DNA from: Spongilla lacustris
Lineage: Eukaryota; Porifera; Demospongiae; Spongillida; Spongillidae
Assembly: GCA_949361645.1 (NCBI GenBank)
Contig: OX442421.1
Location: 7,270,888-7,334,887 of the forward strand
Reading direction: 5' to 3'
DNA length: 64,000 nucleotides
Numbering within the stretch: position 1 is the first letter of the stretch; the number at the start of each line of letters is the position of its first letter. The notes under the pieces are model-generated. The model made no database searches and was not told the origin of the DNA. It was given only the letters and a program-made list of their open reading frames with translations. Position numbers and translations under genes: made by a program. Below, piece by piece: positions 1-64,000 of the stretch.

Positions 1-910
1 TGCACCTCGTTCCCAGTCCCTGCGGATACTATCTAATGTTGGCATAACCAGCTGATAAGTAGTTATCCGTGTATAGACTTGAGAAACTGTGATTTAATAA
101 CACAAATCGGAAAAACCTAGGTAATCGTTGGCAAATTAATGGTGCACTAATCGCCAAAATCGATTTAATGTTTCTAATAACCGATTTTCAAGTTGCTATT
201 AACCTGAAAAATCGATTGGACTTTTTTTCATAGTCGAAATAATCGATTTTGATTTATAAAAAAGGTTACACACCCTAGGCATATCTATAATACTGCATAT
301 TATCAATGTATAGCATTACTGTAATACTGTTCTTCAGATTAGGAGTACTAAGAGGTTCTGCCGCTGGAGAGCTAGGGTACAACTGAATGAGGTGATTCGG
401 GGCAACTATTACACCTCCAGCCAGGAACCGTATAAGGGAACATGATATTCAGCACACGAACAACTGACGTAATGTCCTACAAATGTGCTACTATTTTTAT
501 GATTTCATTTCCTTGCAGCTTTGCTTACAGTACCAAGGTTTACACTTTACAGGATATATTTACTACATGATGCAGTGATGAAATCTTTCTATGAACTGAT
601 GGACTGCAGCCCCCCCCCCCTCCCCCCATGGCGACAACATCCCGCCCAAAAGCAACGTTTTAAACTAGATTCATTTCGAACAGCCCCGCCTATAACCAAA
701 TAACATATTATTTAATTGGTCATCGAATCCTTGGTGAGTGGTAACAAGCAGAGAAAGCAAGACACTATACCTGCAACAAAACGTCGCAAACATGTACAGC
801 TACCGATCATAGGTAAGGCATTTCAAGTTTTAAATCGGTACACGTTAGCTGCACTGAAAATCCCGCAAATGCCCCACCCCCTTTTCCTCCACAGACTCTA
901 CCACAGGAAA
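1..910. other. Upstream region of the giant cadherin-phosphatase gene
   Basis: No protein-coding gene is supported here. The first 300 bases are AT-rich and carry several ATCGATT-type words around 155-255. A pyrimidine tract followed by an AG at 893-894 (cttttcctccacag) lies 16 bases before the ATG chosen for the downstream gene, so the start codon may sit in a second exon, with a 5' untranslated exon somewhere upstream. I see no convincing TATA box. The open frame that begins near 716 runs into the gene in frame, but its upstream part has no recognisable domain and precedes that acceptor. Confidence 0.4.
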
Positions 911-43306
<42,396 letters not shown>

Positions 43307-43322
43307 ACTCCCATTTATTTTG

Positions 43323-43359
<37 letters not shown>

Positions 43360-43844
43360 AAACAAACTACGTTTTTCCAGCAATCGAAAAACCCTTCCCC
43401 AGGGTTGGACCTTTCAGTACTGCAGTAGATGTACATGTACATTCATATCTGACAGCGGCACACATCATTTAATATACCAATTTATATCTTTTTAATATAC
43501 CTCCCCCCAACCGCAACTTACGTCATTACCTATGAATAATATTAGCATTCGGTGGGCGTTTGCATGCGTAGGGCTTCTACAGTAATCATTGTACAAAAAG
43601 GTCACGAAGCTCTCTCACCACATATACGCGCATGTCTCGCTGGACCGAAATGGAATGATACTGCGTGACATAATATGAACTGTACAAACTCTGTCAAAGA
43701 ATAAGATCTACACGAACACGTACTATAAGGTGTACAGAAAAAAAAAATTGGCAAGGAACATACACTAACACATACCTGCTCCAAATTTTATTGTGCAAGT
43801 TTGACTTTTGGGTGACATGACTTGGTAAGAGGTATCTCACAACA

Positions 43845-43879
<35 letters not shown>

Positions 43880-44041
43880 GTATGAGTGAATGTACATGTG
43901 TGTGTGTGTGTGTGCATGGTGCCTGCACATGTCCACACAAAAACAAAAATGGACACCATTTAAGACGAGTGTACACTGCCAGTGGAGATCGTGTTTCTTA
44001 AAAAAATCGAGTCAGTGGAAGGATGACTATCATGTACTGCA
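43307..44041. other. Convergent intergenic region
   Basis: It separates the ends of two converging genes. It contains (GT)n tracts at 43328-43358 and 43849-43917 and TACATGTACA words near 43430-43443. I see no AATAAA on the + strand for the phosphatase gene, only AATATA variants near 43470-43495. Confidence 0.6.
43787..43792 (-). promoter_or_regulatory. Candidate FoxO polyadenylation signal
   Basis: The + strand reads tttatt, giving AATAAA on the minus strand, 250 bases past the FoxO stop codon. Position and strand fit a 3' end signal; use is not shown. Confidence 0.45.
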
Positions 44042-45849
44042 TCACGAAGGCCTTTGCAGGATGGCTGCCGAGGTTAGCATTGGATCACAGAGGGAGGAAG
44101 GGGGCTGGTCAAACTGAAAGTCCAGGTGCCCGCTCTCATAGAGTTCATTCTGAATGATCGTATCCATGTCACAGTCCTGGAGTTCCGTGTACTGGAGGTT
44201 AATGTCCACCAGGTCTTGGGGAAACCCCCGAGGTGGCGGCATGGGCTCCGACGTCGAGCGTGGGCGTGTCCTCGCGTCCGCCTGGAACATGAGGCAATGG
44301 TGCAATTGGTGAGAACGTGTGGGCGTGTACACCTGCCGGTGCCCCGAGGAGTAAATATGGTCTTCGTACGAAGGGGGAGGAGGGAGTGGGGCTTCGGGTA
44401 TGATGACCTTGTTCAGTGCCATCTTATTGTCCTCCCTGTCGGTGTCCGAGTAGTAGGTGCTACTGGAGTAGCCGGAGGAATCGGCAAAAGGTGCCTGGAA
44501 GTTGAACACAGCATGAGGGCTCTTATTGCCGATGTTGGGAGCAGGGGGGCGGGGCGAGTTGAGCGAAGACAAAGACGACGAGCTTCCCATGGTTTCCTGG
44601 GACGACCTGAGGCTGAGGGAGGAGAACTCGAGTGGGAGAGGGAACTGGTGGTCCTCGTGACCGTCGTGAATGGAATTCTGACTGCTGAATAGCGTCCCAT
44701 TCTGTTGGTCGATAGCTGGTGGAGATATGAGAGGGGACACGGGGGTGATGTTCCTGCTCCTCTGAAGGACTGGGGACTGGAGCACTGGGGAGTAGCAAGA
44801 GAAGTCGGAGTTAGTCGGGGATGGGCAAGATGGGTTGGGGCTCCAAGGGGGTTGAAGGAGTGGCTGTACAGTCGTAGGGCTGTCACAGGGACTGCTGCAG
44901 CTCTTTGGTGAGCAGGATCCCTTGCTGAGCTTCTTGACCTTTGCCCTCTCCTTCTTCTTCTTGGTCTTGGGCGAAGAGTTAGAGTTATTTGAATTGTCGA
45001 CGGACTGCGACCTAGACCTCCTGCCAGTTCTGCCAGATTTGGCGTCCAGATTTACGGTCCACCAGCTGCTCTTTCCAGAGCTCTCGTTCTGCACTTTGAC
45101 AAACCGGCTGTGCAAGGACAGGTTGTGCCGCACAGAATTCTACAAAGTGAAAAGAAAGTTCATGGACCTTTAGCATAGCGCATGAACAATGACCCGCGCA
45201 AGCGCGTATATATATATAAACACTGTAACGCGCCAAGCGAGACGGGGACTACTGGCACGCACAACACAAAAGACACATAACGCTAGGATACATGCTAACA
45301 CATGGGTGCAAGCACTTCACACGCGCGCGCAAAACATAAGCCTGCAAACAAAAAAAAAAAAACAACACAGGGAGTACCGTACACGCCACTCCGTTAACAA
45401 CACGATGGTGATGAACCAATAGCGCTCAAAGCATACACTACTATAGCACACCACCTCGTAAACGCAAGCGCGACAACAACGCATTCCGCATGCACACTTG
45501 CCTTCCATCCGGCCGTCGAAGGGCTAGTCGCTTTGTCGTGGAAATAGGGAACGTTTGTCACAATCCACTCGTAGATTTCGGACAGAGTAAGTCTCTTCTC
45601 CGTGGACGAGAGGATAGCCTGAGTAATGAGCTCGGCGTAGGACAAGTTGCCCCAAGCATTTCGCATCTTTTTAGGCTCCGACTTTGCTACGCCGTGGACG
45701 GGCGAGTCCGGGTCCGGTGTCTCCCTCTTGATAGTACACGTAGCTCCGTTGGTCTCCTTTTCCTTTTCCAACGCTGGATCGGGTAATGGCCAGGTGCTGG
45801 ATCGAGAGCGCAGGTCGCTGTTCTCCAGGGCTACTGCCGAGTATTCCAT
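44042..45849 (-). CDS. FOXO: FoxO forkhead transcription factor
   Basis: Nuclear transcription factor at the end of insulin/PI3K-Akt signalling. Two exons, 45849-45502 and 45139-44042, give 481 residues. The forkhead domain spans about residues 62-157 and starts [10 protein letters not shown]. The intron falls between AGWK and [11 protein letters not shown], where vertebrate FOXO genes are also split, and uses a GC donor (AAG then GCAAGT) with a TTTGTAG acceptor. All three Akt/14-3-3 sites are visible: RSRSST with Thr19, RSRSQS with Ser162 next to a basic nuclear-localisation stretch, and RPRSTS with Ser413. The C-terminus carries the FoxO transactivation motif ([11 protein letters not shown], then LDFQFDQ). 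The middle is Ser/Pro/Asn-rich. The gene is convergent with the phosphatase gene and head-to-head with PARP2. Confidence 0.95.
45140..45501 (-). other. FoxO GC-AG intron
   Basis: 362-base intron, phase 0. Reading a GT donor nearby (GTGTGC, five bases on) would shift the frame and destroy the conserved WKNS junction, so the GC donor is required. The +1 to +6 bases GCAAGT and the preceding AAG fit the strong consensus seen at GC-AG introns. Confidence 0.85.
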
Positions 45850-46353
45850 AATCTGCTCCGATGTCGTGCGTGCGTGTATATGTCTGTGTTGTGTGTCCTG
45901 TAGAGGCAGGGTTCTAACGTCTCAGTTGTGTGTTCGGTGTGGATCCCTTCACAAAGCTCAAAGCGAACTCTCGAATTTGGAGTGTTCGTCAGTGGACATA
46001 CAACGGTTGCACTGCGTTCTTTACCTCGTCGGACTTGGGATGCAGACGGAGACTACCGCACACTTGGCTCGCTATCAGCAAGAATTACGCCCCAGAAACT
46101 TATTCCTTTTTTTCTTTTCTTTTTTTGTAACGAAGACCACGGAAGTCTTCCAGGTTACGAATCCGCTTCTCGGTATAGCACTAATGTTCAGGTTCAGTTT
46201 ACAACAAGGCCTGTACTGTTATCAACATAGCAACTGGTGTACGAGCCTCTTTTAATTTAATCTTCCGATGCAATGCTATGCAGAGCATCGGTGACGTCAC
46301 TGTATCTCATACTGCACTGGGGGGTGTGTGCTTTATAATAGCGGGAATTGAAG
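45850..46353. promoter_or_regulatory. Divergent FoxO/PARP2 promoter region
   Basis: 504 bases between two start codons pointing away from each other. A TATAATA-like word lies at 46334-46340, shortly before the PARP2 ATG; no clear TATA box is seen for FoxO. A run of T (46107-46127) and a palindromic AGATATATCT-like word near 46410 (inside the first PARP2 intron) are the only other signals. Shared regulation is inferred from the spacing alone. Confidence 0.5.
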
Positions 46354-59765
<13,412 letters not shown>

Positions 59766-59815
59766 CTATTAGCCTTCATAAGTTTCACCTTCATATTCTT
59801 ATTTTAGCCTTGCGA

Positions 59816-59874
<59 letters not shown>

Positions 59875-60368
59875 GCAATATACATGTACATGTAGTTTGT
59901 GCACTTGCATGTTTTTTGGCTGACTATCAAATTAGATTCACCCACAGGGGCGGGATGTATATCATACAGGTACATGTACATACTTATAGCTAGCTTGCAC
60001 TGTCTTAGAATTTTACAACATGCACACGCATTGCATATTCATTATTGGAGCATGACCTTTACATGTACTTGTAATACTGTGCCAAGCGTAACGAATGAAT
60101 TTTGACGGAAGTCGCTCTTGTAACAGTTTTTCCTAACGTAAACCCAGCCTCGCCCGCGACGCTAAGTACTTTTCCGTATGAGTTGACAAGCACGCCTGCG
60201 CGTAAGCATCAGTCGGGCGGGAGTGACTATGTTCTACACATGTACTACTACAGTATTTTCCTGTCTCTGATGGGGCCGTAGCTTTATTAATGGTTTTTCA
60301 CATGCAATCAAGGATAATTGTTTATAATTATAAATAAACCACAAACAGTTAATATAAATTATATATAC
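59766..60368. other. Intergenic region downstream of PARP2
   Basis: A (CA)n tract lies at 59818-59871 and TACATGTACA words near 59881 and 59970. The stretch 60120-60240 is more GC-rich (cagcctcgcccgcgacgct) and could be a promoter or first exon of an unseen gene, but nothing coding is supported. An AATAAA at about 60333-60338 is far for a PARP2 polyadenylation signal. Confidence 0.4.
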
Positions 60369-61132
60369 AATATAAGCTCATACACACAACACTTGCTATA
60401 TATAAACACACTACAGTTAAGATGGGATTCTACGGAGGATGGCTCTGGCATTCGCTCTTGTTAGGCAAATGCTCAAGCTTGCGAAAAGCTCAAAAGATAT
60501 CTGTGCCTTTGGCAGAGACTTGTGGTTAATATTTCTAAATGCGGGCTTAAATATTGATGTAAACAAAATTAATTTTTTAAAATCAAAGAGATTAAAATTC
60601 ACGAAAATGAATCAACCCGATAACACCTAATTAGAAACACACTACATGTATTTGAGATGCGCATCCAAAAGTTCCAACATTTCCTTGAATTTTAATATCA
60701 ACTTGGCCGAATTTATTAATAAATTCAAACCACTAAATCAAGATACATGTACAATGGCCCCTAAATCAAGTACATTGAATCTTGAATAATTTGTAATTAA
60801 TTAAATGCAGTTTAACTACAGTCCTTGACGCAACGGAGAGGAGGAAACACCAGGCCAATGATGTAAAGTGTTTAGCTTTAGGGTGGGTCTCAACCCCTCT
60901 AGTAGTTGACTCCTATGGGGCTTGGGGTAACGAAGCTTCAATATTTCTGGCTCAGATAATTGCTAGGCTTGCGATCCACAAGTCTCTGCCAAAGGCACAG
61001 ATATCTTTTGAGCTTTTCGCAAGCTTGAGCATTTGCCTAACAAGAGCGAATGCCAGAGCCATCCTCCGTAGAATCCCATCTTAACTGTAGTGTGTTTATA
61101 TATAGCAAGTGTTGTGTGTATGAGCTTATATT
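60369..61132. repeat. Perfect 157-bp inverted repeat with 450-bp spacer (foldback-type element)
   Basis: Arms 60369-60525 and 60976-61132 are exact reverse complements over 157 bases (aatataagctcatacacaca ... gagacttgtgg). The spacer is AT-rich with no coding signal. No target-site duplication is visible at the outer ends (tatac versus ccatc). Read from 60976, the arm encodes an open stretch of about 35 residues (SLPKAQISFELFASLSICLT ...) ending in a stop, which might be a gene or transposon fragment. A foldback/MITE element or a very recent inverted duplication fits; an assembly artefact is possible. Confidence 0.8.
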
Positions 61133-61898
61133 CCATCATCTGTAGAATATTTCCAAGTAAACCCATCCTATACATTTAAATTTATTACCATTAATAATAT
61201 ATTAATTGAAATGAATCAATATTAATTAACCATTCAAGATTATATTAATTTTATTTCACAGCGCCAGCTAGCGCAGCAACAATAATTAACTGCTTGTGGT
61301 TAATTTTCCTTCATTGTGAAACACCCTGAGCTGTACATGTAGATAATTATAGATCAGATTCAGGGCACGGCTGTTTCGAGTGGACAAAAGGCTTATAAAT
61401 AGAACACAGTGACAGTTCAAGTCAAACATGGCTAGCCGTCATCTCATTAAAAGTTCACCGATCAAAAATGCAAAACGAGTAGCTGTAATGCACATCTTGA
61501 AACCATTTCCAACTAGTAAAACTAGTTTGGTTTTTATTTTCACTTAAACGCATGTCCCAACGCGTAGCGTGATTGTACACTTTGCCACGCGCATATTGTA
61601 CTCTCCAAATGGCGCGAAAAATGCCTTTCAGTCTGACCTTCGTATCTTTTTTTCCGCCCTTATAAGTGGTACAAAAAGACGCAAAAGTGGAACAATCAAC
61701 CTTTTTCACGTAAGAATATGCGTTTTACTCGTGGTGCCGCAGTTCCTGCGACTCGCAGAAATCCATAATAATACACCATCCGCTTCATGAATAATGCGCA
61801 CCACCTCATAAATAGCCATAGAATCCTACCACAAATGCCGATTGGCGGTGCAAACTTCAAAAAGGAGTCAAAGCCAAGGGGAAACCAACACAGCAAGA

Positions 61899-61970
61899 GC
61901 CTACATACCAGTGCAGGGCCTACATACCAGCAGTGCAGAGCCTACATACCAGCAGTGCAGAGCCTACAGT
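61899..61970. repeat. 22-bp tandem repeat, about 3 copies
   Basis: The unit gcctacataccagcagtgca recurs in direct tandem with minor differences inside the candidate transposon. No function is suggested. Confidence 0.85.
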
Positions 61971-62199
61971 GATAGTCTATAGCTATTGGTTGCATTTGAC
62001 ATCAGTGTCTCAACCAGACCAGGAGGAGATCCACCCACAATTGTTCTGCACATTGTGCCATAAGGCAATGCAGGTGGTGTAAAAGAACCAATACAAGTGC
62101 CAAGTGCAGCCATAAAACTGGTTCAGGATTCATAAGTACATGTGCAAAACATGATGTTATGTTGTAGGTATGTAAACCATTTTACAAGCCATAATGTAC

Positions 62200-63335
62200 C
62201 ATTTCAAGTAATACGATTGCAGGCTGCCTCAAAGTCAGTAGCTATGGTATGCACACCAAAAGGCATGATGGCTGTGATAGATGCACTTGCTCCACCTGCT
62301 ATTATCACCAAAGTACCTATGCCTTCTGTGTTAACATATTGTCAATGGTAGACACAGTTATGTGTCCAATTTATTTGGACTGCTACATCAACCAATACAG
62401 CTACCATGCCATGCCTATGTTTGTGGCTGGTGTCTTAAGGAGTGGATTTGTGTCACTGTACGACTGAAGTGCCCCTGCTGCTACTCAGTCACCAGTCTTC
62501 AGCCCGCCGAGCTCAAACAGCATGTTCAGTTGCTTTGTGACATAGTGATGCATTGTGGGACAGATGTTGTCCCCAGCTTACAACACACCCCATTGCGGTC
62601 AGCACAACAAGCCACAGTTAATGATAGCAGCACAAGTTGTACATGAACGTCTTCAAAACAGCAGTACCTACAGGAGGAGCAGTAAGTACATACATGCAAT
62701 GTTACTATATATCAAACTAACACATGGTCTTTTTTTCCAGTATGTGGATGACACAGCCACGAGCAGCCATCAGCCAGCTCAGTAAATGCAGCAGGAAGCA
62801 TCGGGCTAATGAAATGAGTAGCACTAGGTGCAGAGAGCTCCACTGTCATATTTGAGACTGAACTGAAATCCTTGGACAGAACGGAAGAGCTTTTGCTGAA
62901 GTCTGCAGGGATCACCAAAGGCATAGGGCTGGCACTCAAGGCTGATTTGGGGTTGCCATAGAATGCTGAGAAGGTATTAACTCAGTACATATACAATAAC
63001 ACTGATCATGCTATTATTGGCCCCTCCCACAACCCTTTGTGATGCAATTGGTGCTCCTTTATGCAGCTGCATATATGGATGGATTTGGATTTCACAGGCC
63101 ACTTACTATTGCAGGTGGTTGAAGGAGGCAGGAGTTAGCCTTGGTACAGCAGGTTCTTTCAAATCACTAGTCGGTGATAACTTGGAGGTAGAATTGACTC
63201 CATTTTCAGTTTGCTGTTTCTGGAGGGGGAAAAGAGATCAAGGGTGGATTGGATTCGTTCCCACCATGCAAAGCCAGATGTGGGTTGATGACCAAGTCCA
63301 TGCACTCCCAGTTCAACCTTGCAGCTACGTATAAA
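62200..63335 (+). pseudogene. Broken RING-like, transposon-type reading frame
   Basis: Several short + strand frames line up in order as one decayed protein. CPIYLDCYIN (62363-62392) is followed, after a frame change, by LPCHAYVCGWCLKEW (62401-62445) and LKCPCCYS (62464-62487), a RING-finger-like pattern in which the second Cys and the His positions are not canonical. Further on, frames read ETELKSLDRTEELLLKSAG and GLALKADLGLP (about 62846-62958), then RWLKEAGVSLGTAGS (from about 63116). Stops and frame changes separate these pieces, and introns cannot be ruled out for some gaps. I recall similar RING plus RWLK-type proteins as multicopy, transposon-like genes in invertebrates, but cannot name the family. 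No complete protein can be read. Confidence 0.4.
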
Positions 63336-63758
63336 ACCACCCCCAATCCATTAGACAGGCTTACGTGCATTGTGAAGGAACATTACTTAAAGGTCTTTCC
63401 TCAAATTCAGAGTGCAACACTTCCTACTTAAGCTTACGTATACGTAGATGCAATATGCTCAATAACAGTAATACCATACTTATTCTCATGTGTCTTCACT
63501 AGACAGCACAGCCTAATGGAGTCAAGAGTGTTGGATGGTGGGCTAAAGAGTTAAAATGGCATCGCGATTCAAGTAAGCCAGGTTAAGCTAGGTAGGAGAA
63601 GTCAATGGCGTCAAACATCGCGGAAATATTGCAATATTCAAAACGCATACTGCATGAGCTAGGAATCGCGGCACCACGAGTTTTATTGAAAATCTAACAG
63701 CCAAAACTATCTCAGTTATATTATAAAAGTTTCAGGGTACTTCATAAGGGCGGAAAAA

Positions 63759-64000
63759 GTACCAGAGCAATCTGTATCACCTGACCTCAAATAATACACA
63801 CAGAATTCGCGAGCGTATAACATAGTATCGACAGAATATAAGCGGCATTAACTCACATTGTTCAGAGCGCCAGACAATATAGAAGTAGGATCCGAAGTCA
63901 AAAGAAGAGTTCAAAACAGTCCTTGTGGTAAAAGGGAGCATCTTTAAGCCCATGTTGGTTGCTAAGGTCGTAATTAGGTCCGTTGCTATGAAAAAATTTC
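63759..64000. other. Terminal stretch without recognised features
   Basis: AT-rich sequence with no open frame of note, no repeat and no RNA gene signal seen. Confidence 0.5.

Larger units (their letters stand above)
61648..63755. mobile_element. Candidate decayed DNA transposon bounded by diverged inverted motifs
   Basis: Left end: tttttccgcccttat at about 61649-61663, then actcgtggtgccgc at 61727-61740. Right end: the reverse complements of both, gcggcaccacgagt at 63669-63682 and ataagggcggaaaaa at 63744-63758. Spacing between the two motifs is 77 bases on the left and 75 on the right, with the intervening sequence diverged. The interior carries a broken RING-like reading frame. Outer ends and target duplications were not identified, so element borders are approximate; paired promoter elements are the main alternative. 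Confidence 0.4.

Noticed and set aside
62712..62939. Minus-strand Ser-rich frame that can be spliced to another near 63100-63220
   Set aside because: The plus strand over the same bases gives the more protein-like LKADLGLP and RWLKEAGV pieces in order with the RING-like motif; the minus frame has no recognisable domain.

Overview
The window is animal nuclear DNA. Its genes have GT-AG introns, long (GT)n/(CA)n and minisatellite tracts, and metazoan gene families. The best guess is a sponge (Porifera). The first gene has the architecture that, from memory, was named lefftyrin and reported from choanoflagellates and sponges, and the second gene is a true FoxO, an animal family. No species is assigned.

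Layout. (1) 911-43306, + strand: one giant gene of 16 coding exons whose reading frame closes exactly (34,908 nt, about 11,635 residues). In order it encodes a signal peptide, LamG-like domain, laminin-N-like domain, four laminin-EGF domains and a furin-like Cys-rich segment. There follow one cadherin repeat, 19 cadherin repeats in a near-identical 603-bp tandem array, five unassigned beta-type modules and 8 more cadherin repeats. Then come three long modules, each with two cohesin-like domains, Ig/BIG-like stretches and a dockerin-like pair of Ca2+ loops, separated by 13 and 4 cadherin repeats. Two FN3 domains, one membrane span, a complete tyrosine-phosphatase domain and a long Ser/Pro tail end the protein. 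Exons 5 and 6 are 11.0 kb and 17.7 kb. (2) 44042-45849, - strand: FoxO, convergent with gene 1, with all three Akt sites and a GC-AG intron inside the forkhead domain. (3) 46354-59765, + strand: a 20-exon PARP2-type ADP-ribosyltransferase, head-to-head with FoxO across about 500 bp, with three WWE domains added before WGR-regulatory-catalytic. (4) 59766-64000: no intact gene. It holds a perfect 157-bp inverted repeat and a decayed, possibly transposon-derived RING-like reading frame lying between two diverged inverted motifs.

Gene 1 would link very long-range adhesion outside the cell to phosphotyrosine removal inside. FoxO and PARP2 are nuclear stress/insulin-pathway and DNA-damage proteins that may share a promoter region. 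Most introns, above all in PARP2, are built of minisatellites, a different one in almost every intron. All gene models come from reading the genomic sequence, with no transcript evidence.
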